This document shows positions 11,147 through 26,100 of a stretch of 64,000 nucleotides of DNA, one piece after another (position 1 is the stretch's first letter; each line of letters starts with the position of its first letter). Source of the DNA: Owenia fusiformis (Eukaryota; Annelida; Polychaeta; Sabellida; Oweniidae); contig CAIIXF020000001.1 in assembly GCA_903813345.2 (NCBI GenBank), forward strand, positions 12,853,915 through 12,917,914, in the 5' to 3' direction. The notes beneath the pieces are model-generated. The model was not told the DNA's origin, did not search any database, and saw only the letters and a program-made list of their open reading frames with translations. The translations under genes and the position numbers were made by a program.

Positions 11147-14100
11147 CTGGAAATAAACATTAACACTGTTATTTCAAATTGGATAGAAAATTCTTGAAAA
11201 TTTTCGAACAGATAGTGACAGAGACAGACCACGAACATTTTTTAATTTAGCTAAAACTCATAAAATCTGAGAGTAGTTGACCTCAGATTTTTTTAGAACC
11301 AACAGTGATTCTGAATAAGAAAATTAAGACACACTACTTTCTAGCAACTCCAGATTAAAATGCATTATTTCCCTTTGTGTCTATTCCTGGATTATTATTT
11401 CATTAAAACAATTTGTAACGGTCTGGTCGGTTCTGACTACAATGGAAGCTTTGAAATGAAATACTTTGTGGTATTTTACCAATATGGACTGAAGGTAATC
11501 TAAAGGTATTTTGAAAGAAATCAACAAGTCCATTGCAATTTTTGAAATGAAATATTTTGTGGTATTTTACCAATATGGACGTAAGGTAATCTAAAGGTAT
11601 TTTGAAAGAAATCAACAAGCCCATTGCAATGATTTATTGATTTGTGAAGCATGAATATTTATCTATCTCTATATGTCTTGTCTGTTTCATTTTGTCTTCA
11701 AGTTTTCTTATAATAAGTAGTTGATAAAGTTTGTATTTACTATAGTTAGTATTTACTGTAGTTAGTATCTACTATAGTTAGTATTTACTGTTCAGTTTGC
11801 TGAATTCACTCTTTTTCCTCCATTTTGCGTCTCAAACATGACAGTTATAAATAGAAAAATATTAAATAAGATGCCACCAGATTAGGATGTTAAGATGCCA
11901 ACAACTTGTGTTAATAAACTATTCCATAACTCATCAAATTCAAATATTTATTTGTTATTTATTATTGCTATTAACTTGTGTGTAAATTGAATAATAGATT
12001 AAGAGAGGATTGGAACTTATCTTTAAGAAGTATGTTGACATATAGTACATGTCGTTCAATTCTTCTAACAAATATGACATATTGCCGAGACATATCATTG
12101 AGAAAATTTTAATCCAGGTTGAGTAATATGTAAATAAAGGACAACTTCCTGTACAATTTAATCACGATTTAAGATTAAAAAAATCCTTATGTCCTGGAAG
12201 ACCTGTCTCTGGTTTTAAACATAGCTTTATAGCCTATTATAGATTTGACACGAACATAATTCAAATTTCTTAAGATGCTTATTGTGACATGTGAGATGAA
12301 TAGTAATTTCATGCATTCAATAATTCCCATGGATATGCTAATCTCGTGAAATATTGAACAATAATGTCTGATTAATGGCTTGTTTTATTAAAATATGGGA
12401 ATATTGTGGATCCCAACATACAACAAGCACCTGTTTCAATAAGCCATTCTGACTCAATAATAGTAATCATGATCCAACAGAATAATTTACATCATTCATT
12501 TTCTATCTTTTAGCCTGTTTGCTTTGTTTTTCTTTAAGCATCTTCGTTCACTCAGCTCCCGTTGGTCAAACGCAGTGAAGATGATCTTTAAGGGTCTTTA
12601 AAATATTCTGATGCGTCATGACAACAAGGGCTGCCACGGAATGAAATCTAAATAGATTTCAACACTTGCCTTCAGAATTCAAACTTCTGACTTTGTCAGT
12701 AATAGTTTACTCAGTGACCCAATGAAAACCTAATTAAATATATACGATCCATTATGAAACATTAAACCAAATTAAATAGATATAAGATCCATTATGAAAC
12801 ATTTATTTGAAAATTTTTATAATTAATATATAACTCCACCATGCTGACCATAATTATGAATTACTCAAAAGACAAGATGCAAGTGGAAATTACCTTGATG
12901 TAACGTATGTTATTAAATATTTAAACATTTTTAAATATTTTAAATCAAAATCAAAATTAAGTCAAGGTGATATTATATTTGAAGTTTACATGTAAAATGA
13001 CATCAAGAAATGTGGTTTAAATAACTATTATCAACTTTGAAATTTTAATTTTCTTTGAAAATGTGACTTCAAGGTCGGATAGGTTCCCCATAGACCCCAT
13101 GGTATAAAATCACGAAAACTGAAATGTATTTTCTTGTGTTGGACAATGGACAGCTAATATTTCTTTTACACGACATTATCATATACATAAGGGTTATTAC
13201 ATAAAAATTGGTCTACTAAAACTGATGAATATTCAAGTTTAAGGGAACTTTCTACTCTATCGTCCATGTTATCTGACCCAGATTAGCCACCTGGTGGTGA
13301 AACTGCTACATAGCTGGCATCTGGGTTATTAAAAAAAAGATCTGGGTCATTAATAAGGATATAATAATTCAACTTACCTATGCCCCCACCAGCATGAGGA
13401 GGACAGCCATACTTGAAGGAATCAATGTATGATCGCACTTTTTCCAAATCTAAAAATCACAATAAAAACAGAAATACAAAAACAGCAACTCCACAGAACA
13501 AGACTTTAATCAAATCATTCCCTAATGTTAAATATTTCATTATATAAATAACCTGGTACTCCATTTGAGCAGGCATTTTGAACAAATGATGAAAGGTGTG
13601 AGGAAAAAAAGGATTTGAATTCAGTGGCTATCTTTGAAATTCCTCCTTAAGGAGAGGGTCTTTGCTCAATTTGACAACCAGCATTTTAGAAAATAAATTG
13701 AATTGAATGGCCATATTGAAATTTCCATTTCAAACTGAGGTCCTATGACCAGAGGGCACCAGCCTGTTGTATTTAAAGAAATTTGTTGACAGATATTTGA
13801 GTTATCACCCAAACAGACAAATGAACAGACAATCAGTATTTCTTTGTATGGGATAATGATGAATACATAAGTTATACAAAGTACTTATACAATATAATAT
13901 GGTTTATGAATAAACATTTGCAACTTAGATTAAACTTTTAGTTATAAATGTGGACTAAAAATAAAATATATTATGGAAACAATATTCCTAACTGATGGCA
14001 AAATATAGAAAAACATATCTTGTTATTTAAGAATTTCGCATAATTTTTAGTAAGGTAATCTCATATGAGGAAAATTCAATGAGAAAGTTGCAATTAAGCT

Positions 14101-17100
14101 GTTCATTAGCTAGGATGATTATAAGGCTAATACAAACAAGACACTAAACAAACATGATTGAGGTAGGATCTCCATTGGTTAAACACAAATTCCTAATATG
14201 GTACGAAATGACCAATATCACACCTCAATCATCAAAATCAACTACAAAATCAAGTAAAAATAATATACTGAAAAATATAATCACTTTTATTCATTTTGCA
14301 AATTCATGCACAAGTTCATTTCCACAACAAAATGGCTGTCATACTAAACAAGCAAGCTTTTGAGACGCCACATATGGAACAATGACAAGTCAAACCATTT
14401 CAATCGTGGTAGAGAATTAGCTACAAATATGTTGACAGACAGATGGACAAATTAACAGATGGACAGACAGACAGCAACAAAACAAGAAGGTAATAGCCCA
14501 GCAAATAAAAAGGTCATGAAAAACTCAACTATATTTTTCAGTACATTATTTTAACTGGAAAAAAAGTCAGTACATTTTTCAGTATACGAATATACTTAAA
14601 TACATATTTCAAAAATATTAAACTTTAATATGTACTGAAAACACTCCTTTCAGTACAAGTGCTCTCCCCTTGTGGATGAAATGATTGCATGGGGTAATTA
14701 AAAAGTAGCCTACCAATATCATGCAGTTTAGCCCTCTCAACGAGATAATCTGCATCATGAATACGTTGTGCGCCAGACAATATCTCCTCACCACGCATGA
14801 ACATGTCATAGGAATTACCCCATTTCTAAAACAAACATGGTACATGATGACTATTTACATTATGTATGTGAAAAATAAGAAAGAAATCAATCTCCTTAAA
14901 TTAGTTTGTAATCTGTAAATCTGAGGTATGAGTTATTTCCCTCTGTCTGTATGCATAAGGAAAAGTACAAGAAGGTGGATTATTTAAAATACACAAATCC
15001 TTTGTATGTACGTGTATCTTGAAAGTTCAAAAACTGATACCCCACAAATAAATATTTTTCCATGCATGTTTTCTAAAAGTACAGATCATCAACATTTATC
15101 TCTAAATGTTCCACCTTCTATGCATTAACATAGATTATGAGGTATTTGCTTTGAGATTAGTTATACAGGAGGAAGTAAGTTGTTATTATATAGTCTGTCT
15201 AAAAATAGAGAAAAACTATATGGCTAAATTAAACAAAACACGAGTTGTATTTCACATCAAAAAATAGAGAACTAAATTAGAAAGAGATCAGGGTGTCCTA
15301 ACCTCTTCCTTTCATAGGAAAACATTTCAATAAAACAGGATTAAAATATTAAGGAATACCATTGATGAAGCATGCGCATAAACATGCACATATTCTTCCT
15401 CAAGGGGGGGGGAAGTGTCTAATGCAAAACAAAATGCTATACATTTTGAAGATTTTTGAAGAATTATTCATGTCTTGTGTCAAACGTCTAAAATTTGAAT
15501 GCATTATATTTCATATATGCACTGCTTTGTGCTCTCCCCAACCATGAAGCAGCTGAGTAAAGCATTCATTTGAGAATTTTAGGATTACATTTGCACCCAG
15601 TTGTGAAATTTGAGATAAACACGCATCAGACCATTTGAGTTAAAAAGTTTGTTCAAAGTGAGAAATGTCCCTTTACATTGATCCCTTACAGGATTCTATA
15701 TCATGAGAATTTTACCAGATACATTTAATTCAAATTATTACGTCACTACAAATATCATGTCATCCTACCTGGTTATTAGGGTCAGGCATTGTGTAGAAAG
15801 GTCGTATTGCCAGTGGAAATTTATCCAGTATAAAATAATCTGTGTCATACTGGAAAAAAAACATATTACTGTTAATACAACATAAGATGCATATAAAAGA
15901 TCCAATTATTTTAATCAAAGTGTTTGAATTGTAAAATGAATTCATTTTATAATGTAGGATATTGTATATAGAAAATCCTTTACTTTGGCTTTGACGAGCC
16001 TTCCAAGAAGTTTCTCTGCTGGAGTACTCAAGTCCTCCTCGTCTCCCATCTCAACACCATTCTCTCGTAACATCTTTACAGCTTCAGGGTACTCGAGCCT
16101 TAAACTGCAACATAATGGATATATGCAATACTGTATTCATATACTTTTGAACTCTTACTTTCTCACAGCATATTTAAGCTCTAAGTCTACACAAATCTTG
16201 AATCCAATCTTGACAACATGCAATTTTATTTTCTTAGGGAATATATTTGTGTGAAAAAGCTATTAGTTAATGACAAGGGAATGAGATTCTGTGCTTCCTG
16301 ACATGCTCACATCTTGTGACATCTATTCATCAATTGTTAGTTATCATTTAACTACATTTATTACATTGACATTTAGTGACATCTATTTATACGTAATCTA
16401 AGCTACAATATATATTTAGAAACTAACTGTTCCACTTACCTTGGTTCAAGGAATGTGAAAGGTTCTGAAGGATATTGCTTTCTGATTGTCTCTATCTCTG
16501 TACCAAAGCTGAAATATGTGGAGGGTTAGATACATAAGAGGCAGGAGAAATGAAAATCAAGTATTTTAACAAACCAACATTACATCTACATTTAATTTGT
16601 TTACTTAAAATAACGTTCTGATTGGTAGATTTCAAGTAAGCAAATTGAGAAAGTCATATACAGTCCTAGTCATATCAGGTCATGATTTGATCATGCATTG
16701 GATTGATTGCAGGCAAAATGGGTCTTCAAAATCATAATCTAGGTCTCATAGGTAGTTCCATCAATTACTACACACCTAATCTCCAAGAGTACCCTATGGT
16801 ACCCTTTTGGCTACAGTACTGCACAGTACCGTAAAATAAGGTATCGAACAGTACTTTAGACTAAAACAGTACAGTACGGTACCGTGAACACTATGCGGCA
16901 TCATATTCAAACAGTACCGTATGGTACACTCTTATGTATAAAACGGTACCATGATTATAGAGTGCGGTTTGGAGGTTTACATACTTGTCTCTCAGTCCTT
17001 TGAATATGTTCACAAACAGATCTCCAATGGTGTCTAATACTTCGTGATAGTGGTAATTGAACGTCATCTCAAGATCAAGGCCGACAAACTCTGTCAAGTG

Positions 17101-20100
17101 ACGATGAGTGTTGGAGTCCTCCGCCCTGAAAACTGCAACAGAAAAACTTGGATCATACTGTGGGCCTGGCTGATATTTACAATGTTCTTTTCCATTTAGG
17201 GAATGATTATTTATATACTTTTCAGATAATATGAAGTGCACTTTATCATTAAAAAGACATCTTAAACCTAACCATGTTCAGTAAAACCTGTTCAATAAGT
17301 GGAACACCTTTGGTACATCAAAAGTGTTCCCCTTTTCTAATCTACATGTATATTAGCCGTGATATTAGCTATAAAATGGTAATTATCATCACCATTATCA
17401 GATATCATTTTAAAACAGTAAAATGTGAACATCCAAACACATCTCTACCCTGAATACCTCTCAATGTGAACACCTTTTGGCCCCATTTTTTAATCTGCTA
17501 TAGATTACCCATGTACCATGTTAAAAACCTAGAAATGTGAACACCTGCCAATCCGAACACTTATGGCTGGTTCCATTGGTATTCGGAATAAACAGGTATA
17601 ACAGTATACTGTACCTGCACCAGTGGTGAAAACTTTCTCAAAGTCAGATGCGATCGCCATCTGTTTGTAGAGCTGTGGAGATTGGGCTAAGTAGGCAGAA
17701 CGCTTGAAATAGGACACCTCAAACACATTGGCTCCACCTTCCGATGCAGCTGAAATATTGATTTTATACATTTAGACAAAACATGACATGCCACAAAAAT
17801 CTTTAACTCATTCTCCTCCATGAAAGACTAACAATTGACATTTATAAATAAAATCAATAAATATATAAGATTTTAGATGATTTAAATGAGTACATCTTTA
17901 ATGTGTTGGCCTCTTGTTGGATGTCTCAATAGTAAACAGATGTATAATAAAAAATTCGCCTTTATGTTATTACATATTTGCAAAATGTCAACATGGACAA
18001 GTTCAGAAAGGTTTAAGGGATATTCCTTGCCATATGATTTCTCTTTTGGTATGGTACATATACATTCTACACATGTATATTCTTTCCATATTTAGCAATA
18101 CTTTGAATCTATTTTGTCATGACTATCTATCTCAAACAACCCATGCATCCAACTCACCGGAAATGATTTTTGGTGTGTGAATCTCAGTGAATCCTTTTGC
18201 AGTGAGCGTATCACGGAAGAGCCTACAGATGCCTGCCTCTACACGGAATATAGCTTGGTTTGTTATAGTTCTGAGATCAATCACTCTGTTGTCTAACCTG
18301 GTATCTTGGTTAACTGTAGCTAGTCCCTTGCAATAAGAAACAGAACACAAATTATTTGAGATACGCATACCACATGATAATGACAGAGAAAATCGCTCGG
18401 ACCCTATTTTCATGTGACTCCCAAAAGTATTTATGAAATATACATAATTTGCTATATTGTCCCATTCGTTATGTATGCTGCTTGATAAATAATGTATATG
18501 TACATGTAAATATTTAAACAAACAAATGAACTTTAGTCTACCCTGTCTCTATGATAGTGGAAAAATAATAACATGCAGAAAGTCACGACCTTGCATTTGT
18601 TGGAGATGTGTTGGCTAATGGTCAGGGAATTACTAACGCTGAGACATGAAAAATAAGGTCGTTTGAAATCTTCTTAATTCATGAGAAACTGAGAGAAATA
18701 ATATAAAACATATATCATGATGATTTATTAACAGATAACTTATTCTACTTGTGCCAACTTAAACGTAATTGAGACGAGGATTGTATAGGACCTCATTAGA
18801 ACACACAAAACATGAACATATTTTACACTATGAAGTATAGATGTCACTACATGAATTGATCAATCAATATTTGAGAGAAAATGAATCAAAAGAAAATGAA
18901 TCGATGCTTAAGGTAGAATGAGCAAATCAACTTGGACCATTTAAACATAAGCTTACATGCTGACATGATGCAATAACATGTTTAAAAGTCATTCGTCTCT
19001 TCCTACTTTAAACTTAGAATGGTAATGTTCATTCTATCAAACCCTTTTATATAATAAACCACATATGAAATCTGACTTACAAAATTGTTGCATGTTATTT
19101 TTTGTAGTAAGAAATAGGACAATTCTAAATCAGTTGTCTTCAAAAGATTGAATGAGAAATTTAATCCTGATTATGTATACCCTGGTGCATATCTACCAAA
19201 CCAAAAGAAGCCACAATCATTCAGTTATTTATATTTTTGCCCAATTAGAGTAGAGCCAATTACAATCCACTCATAACTTTTGCAATGTTATTTTTCCCCT
19301 TTAAACATCTCCTGTGGTAAAAAGTCACAATACACTACTTTAAAGACATCTACCCAAAACATACAAGATCGGGATTCACTTCCATCGCAGCTATGGAAAG
19401 AATTGAAATAACCTTGAATTAAGGATGGGGTCCAGACACATCCACTTTGTTCCTTCAAAAGAATGAACCATACCTGGACCACTATTGTCCGAAGATGTAT
19501 TTAATTCTTGGATTAATGCTATTTCGGATCATGGTTTAAAGTGGTAACTTGAACGTTCAAAAGATGGCATACACTGTATCAGTTGTTCAGGTGTTGTATA
19601 TGGTACCTACATCTTGTTCTGATTCTGCTCTGGTGGCATCTTCTATCTGCAGTGGAAGACGTGGCTCAGCAGAACTCACAACAAAGACCTGCAGATCAAC
19701 AAACACACACTCATATAGTGCAATCATATATACATGTAGCATATGTATTAGATCAAGGGTATTAATTATATATTATTTAATAATATTATGGTGGCACATT
19801 CAGAAGATACTACCCATATGCTTTCATTATTTCCTCATCCAAATATTGATGATTGATAACTGTTGACAATCATTTGAATCATTCATCAAGTGGAAAATCT
19901 ATTTTTTAGAATTTTGTAAATTTTTAGTTCAACATTTTAAGCTTTTGTGCAACATTTTACGTTTAAGTAATTTCTAGTACAAGATTTCTGGAGACATATT
20001 GGATTTTGGTAGGGGCATTTTTGTGTAATAAATTAATTAGAGGTGATGTGCTAAAGCGATTTCAACGTGGGGAAAGCACACTCAGAGCTCACATTTTCTT

Positions 20101-23100
20101 ACTTATACCCAGTGTGTGTGTTACTTGACCAATATAAGGCTAAGTATTTTTGTTGAATGCAGTTCAAATATTCTTACCTGATCAATGTGTAATTCTACAT
20201 CTTGCTGAGTGCAGCTTTCTATCTTTTGGTCCACTTTCCTTACAAAACCTTCCACATCAATAATGGACTCCTTGGTGATGCTAGAATCAAATAATCATTA
20301 ATATAAGAGAAAGTTACAATACATAACTAGTTACTTCAAATATTGATATAATTTCAATGATGTTTTTTTCAATGATGAACCCATGGATTTTATAAGTGGG
20401 TAATGCTTGTCTAAAAGTTCACTAGGGAGTTTTTAAACATGTTTAGACTATTTGGACAATGGACATACAGTATATAACCAACTGTATTTACTATTTCTTT
20501 TCAACAAACTCTCTATTGACGTTTGATTACGAGCATTCAAAAGAAATACTGTGGTTTTTATCAAATTCTACTACTTTCAATGTTTTTATGATTTAATATT
20601 TCCTTCATTTCCTTCACTGACATTTGTCAACATGAATGGCAGTGTAAGATTCCCAAATAACTTACTTTGCGGAGAATTTCACCATCTGCTTGCTAACTTG
20701 TTCGTTCACCATTATGAGACCTTGTACACTGTAATTCTGTTGACGCAACACTATGAAACATTGTTTTCCTGAAAATATGAGATAGTATTATCCAACTGTG
20801 TACACTAAACTATAGATCTCTATATAGCTACAGGGGATGATTCAGAACAACTGAATTACAAGGCATTAACATGCAAAATCTCACCACCTGACATTTGTTA
20901 CAGATGTTCACTGCAGAACATCAATCGCCAACTGCTAAACACCAACCACTAAACACCATCAACAAAAAAGTTGGAGACTACAACAACATGTCACCACTAG
21001 AGGTGGTGACATAACAAAATGATTAATCATAAAATGTTACTTACTTAGAACAACCCTAGAAGAGCACATTATTATAAAGGATCATTTTTATACTTTTTTA
21101 TACATGTTCCTAATGGATATTTGGTAATAGTTTTCTTCTGCATTATCTGACTTATCAATTGACTTAACATATGCTCATGTCATTTACTCCTTCATGCTGC
21201 CAAAAATCAGTAATATCAGACAAAATGACCCTTGACCACTCATCTCCAAAAGGAAACTCTAAAATGATATATCAGCCAGACTTCATTGCATCATCATACA
21301 ATGGACGTTACCTTTACTTCTGCTTGTGTGTAAACGTCCCCTCACCCACACCTTCTCATCAGCAATGGCTGGGGTCAGGCCATTCACTCGAGTAATCACT
21401 CGATCTGGTCGATCCCTTGACTGGATCATTTTCATAATTCCATAACGATCTTTAGCAAAATCCTCTTGGTCCCCACCTGCTGCACTTTCGGCTGCCGCCT
21501 TTAAGTAACAGGACAAATTGTGATTAATAAGCCATTGTATTAAATCAGCCCTAGAAATGCATTGACATCATCTGTGAAGTAAACCTAATACAATACAAGT
21601 TTTAATCATGTTATCCTCCCAACTTAAAGGTGCAACAATGAGTGCAGAGGGGCCATTCAACGATCATGGAACATTGTCAAAACATATCTAAGTTTGGTTA
21701 TTTCTTCAAGAGTAACATATACTTTTATTATTTCCAAAGAAACCCCCTGGATGAATATTATTTCAGCCGATATTCCTCTTGAAACATGGTGCATCTTAAA
21801 AATCTATAAGTTGGACTCCCCCTAAAGAAGCTTTGAACTGAATTTACACTTGCTAATGCTGAAATTGATAGTTTATCCATACATTTAAAGAAAATATGTA
21901 TGTCAAAGAAGATGTTAAGCAAAATGTTGGCTTGATAGCTCAGAAAAGTAAAAAAAAATTGATTTTTTTCTCTACAGGCCATGACATTAAATAAAGTAAG
22001 AAAATTTCATTTGCTGTATTAAAAGAATCTCACATCAGAATGACATTCAAAATTTAGAACATCAGAATTCATATTTTAGATGTGAACTTTTGTATATTTC
22101 AGATAAACCATGTACAGTAAGTCTGTTGCCTTTTGAAATTCAGGGATATTCAGCCAAAATAACAAGTCAGAGAAGCATCAAAATACAAGAAAACACATAT
22201 TTGTTTGCCAAATCAAAAGTAATCCAAAAAATAGAAACATTTTGCATCTAAAATATAATGTTTTGTTCCACATAATATTACTTATTATATTAATGTGTTC
22301 CTTTGATAGCTTATTGTTTAGGTTTGATAGACTTACGGGTTCATTGCCTCTGATAATACATGTAGATGCATTATTTGACAGCATACATCACATCGTGCTA
22401 TTTGAAGTGATTTAAGATACCATTATACAAAAATGAGACTCAAATTCAGATGCACTTACAACTTCTTGCTTTCTTTGAGCCTTCTTGGCAGCCTTTTCTG
22501 CTTCCTTTTGCTGCTTTTTAAGTCCTTTCTTAGAGATGGGTTGGCCATCAGGACTGTAATGATTACATATGAACATGGTAATAGTACAATAACGTCATTT
22601 TGAAGGGCAATATAGTAAAATATTGGAAAACAATAGTAAACCCTTAATAAAAAGTAAGATATTCAGATCTTAGCTTTACTATGAATTGTTAAAGACGATA
22701 ACTTTCAATAAATGGACAAAAAACAGGGGCTTGTCTGCAATTCACGCCTAACCATTGACAATGTACAGTGACAAAGTATACCGTTGTACATTTTAGATGT
22801 AAGGTGTCACTATTTAACCAATTTGAAGCAAAGACAATAATGTAGGTTTGTTGTAGGTTTTAAAAAAATAATCTGAGGAATACATTAATTTTCATGTTTA
22901 ATTTTGTGTGCATTCGTTTGGGAATACATTTAACTTTCTAATAACGTTAAAAGATTTTCAAACAGTGCCATTCTTTTTGTAGTCAATCTACCCATATAAT
23001 TGGTCAGTTGGAAAATGTTGTTTTTACACATTCCTTTTTTTTTTCAATTTATTTATTTAAATTTCCTTGATATTGATATAAATACAAAAGTATGCCTTTG

Positions 23101-26100
23101 TTAACTTAATAACATTAGCTTTAACACATTTCCTTTGATCATTTCCTCCCGGCCCTGTCGTCTAAGAGTGTCAAATATTTTTTATGAGAATATGTTTCTT
23201 TAAACTATACAGTTAAGGTCTGTTGAAGACTTAACAAGCATTAATGTTTTGGCTATAATATAAAAAATCATAAGTGTACGTTGTCAACTCGAATGTACAT
23301 TGTCCCATTGAACTTACTCAATCCACAGTTAACCCTGCAGGCAACATATTTTTCATAACACTATCAGACAGGGGGGTCAGATGCAAATAAAATTGAAACA
23401 GAATTACTTCAATTTGATTCAACTATTGAAACTATTGCGCCCTTTCCAGATATATCATAAACGGGATTTTAAAATGTCATATTCAATAAGCTAGTATAGA
23501 TCTATCTATCAATATAACTAACAAAACGTAAGGTAACCAACAAAGATAAAACAACCAAAGAGGCTGGAAGCGATGGTGTGTTTTGTCACTGTATGTTGTC
23601 GATGGTTAGGCATGCAATTGTTAAAGAGGGATGTGTGCTATTTTTTAGGTTTGCATAACTGCGAGCAATACAATCCCCAAAAAGAGGGTATAGGCCATAG
23701 GGGGGATTATTTTAAAATTTACATTGTATATGGTGCATTTCGAACTATAATTTGTTAATGTTTTCAATAGAAAATTGCTTTTTTCTTTTTTTGTTGCGGT
23801 TCGGATGGGGTAGACCACTAAAGCAATTCAGGCACATACCAAAGAGGTTCAAACAAAAATTCCAAAAACTTTCGAAATCATGTAGTTAATCACCATTTTT
23901 CGCACTTTAAAGTGATTTGGGCCACAATTGAAAAAAATTGAATCCCCTGGAATTTTTAGTAAAAACTGCCCTCTTCCTTGGCACAAGCTGGCTACAGGCC
24001 TGCAATCAAACTTGTGGTAATTTCAGAAAGTATACCATTTGTTGATTATACTTGGTAAAAACATTAGCACTATATTAATTCAAGGTTTAACTTTTGGAGC
24101 AGCAATTTTTGAACCCAGCATTGTTTGAATGCTTTTTGACTCTTTTCTAAATTTTGAAACTTTTGAAGTTTCATTGAAAAATATTGACAAATAATATGTA
24201 GCAAATCATCATACATTGTAAAAAATCAGTTTTGAAATAGGAGCTTGTGGTCAAGTAATATGATCAATACAACTACAGCAGGTGGTTGAAATATGTCAGT
24301 ATTAGACTTGATGCAAGAAGAAATAATCTTGATTTACATCATTAAATATTCAAAATTCAGTTAAAGTGAGATTTGAAATCTACATGAAAAATTACTTCCA
24401 GAAATGTGGTTTCTAACACTGATTATAAACTTTGAAAGTTTAATTGAAAATTCCATAGACCTCATGGTGGTGAAGCTGGTAACTACCTTCTAGCATCTAA
24501 GTTACTGATACTATAAGTACATAAAAACACCAATACTTTATCATGCAAAGTTTCATTTTAGAATAGCATTTATAATATTTTGAAAGGGACATGAACATGG
24601 CTAATAACCTATAAATATTGACAAAATTCCATAATTTTTTGGCATGAAAACAAAATTTTCAAAAGGGCCTATTATATGTACAGTACTATAAAACATGTAT
24701 GTATGAACATCTCTCTTCACTGAACTCTACAGAAACTGAAGACATTTTCAGTTCCATTTTTGAGATAAAGCATTACTCCTTTCTAATTAGAATATCCTAA
24801 ATAAAGAAGTGAACACCCCTCAATCTGATTTCCCTTTTAACTGCATGCTCCCGCAGTCTTCAAATCAGACAGGTTCTACTGTATTATGTTTGTCCTTAAC
24901 TGCCCTTTGATAAAGAAAATGATGAAATACATAATAAACTTAATGATGAACTTGTTGATTTGAATTTTTGAAAATGTAGGAACAAAGAATATAACTACAC
25001 ACCATTTGTTTTTTTCATTTCATATATATCAGGTTCATATATTGTATGTTAGATACTCGAGGTAGTTATCAGAAATTTACACCATGGGCTACACCAAACA
25101 GGAAATGAAAAAAAACATGAGGATTTTAGAATATTTTGAACTAAGTTAACTGAGTTCTGCTATTTGGTGTAAATTTCTCTGATAACTACTCCGAGACCTT
25201 ATGTATGTTAAAAACTTAAAAGGTTTTGTGAATATATTTTTGAAGATGAATCAGCAGCCTTCCTCACAATTTCTTAAACATTTTTGAATCTAATAAGAAA
25301 GAACCACATTGCAACAGTATATGGAAAAATAGAATCATATATGCCTGTCCTAACTTTTGATACAATCTTTGAAAATTTGATCTCATTCATAGAAAAAGAA
25401 AAAAAATGAAAAAACTGATTTAAAAAGCGATCTATTTTCCTTTTTATGACCGCCATTTTTGTTTAAGACAATTTTCTAAAATTTCAAAGATTGTACTAGT
25501 TAGAGCATTATATTGGGCACATTTTCTGAAAAATTCAAAAGATTCTGTTCAGTGACTATCCCTACGCTCCTACTTTTAGCTTTTTTTCAGTCACACTTTC
25601 AAAGGGCTAAAAAGGTTATTTCATCATGTTTAGGGTCATTCTGACCATGCACATTGTGATATTGGTCATGTAAATGATATGTGGAAATAGTTAAATTGAC
25701 TAGAGGTCAAACCAGAACTCTGTCATCTTTATTGACATAACACATGTCAGATAAGAAACGAGGCCCGGGCTAGGTCTAATGTTGTTGGACTAGAACATAT
25801 GTAGCGTTTTCATTTATCACTTATTTTTTTAATAGATTCAAAGTTATCAAGGAAATTGTGAGGAAGACAACATGGTTTGAGCATATATTTGTTCAATAAT
25901 ATCTCAATTAAATTTTATTCTCCATGTGTACCACAACACAATGTGCTTTTCAGAACCGAGCCTATTTATATTATAGATCTATAGAATGTAATTGTAAAGA
26001 CTAAAAGGGTGGTCAAGCGAGGTCAGATTACCCATGATCTGGTAGTCTACAAGTACCAAATCAAATATGACCATACGATGGACTTTAATTCCATATGCCA

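Larger units (their letters stand above)
11147..13377 (-). other. DARS1: DARS1 intron 14
   Basis: Longest intron in the 3' half of the gene. It holds a 91-bp tandem duplication (11450-11631), a short minisatellite (11733-11792) and a family C dispersed repeat (12865-13350). No coding signal is seen. Confidence 0.85.
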
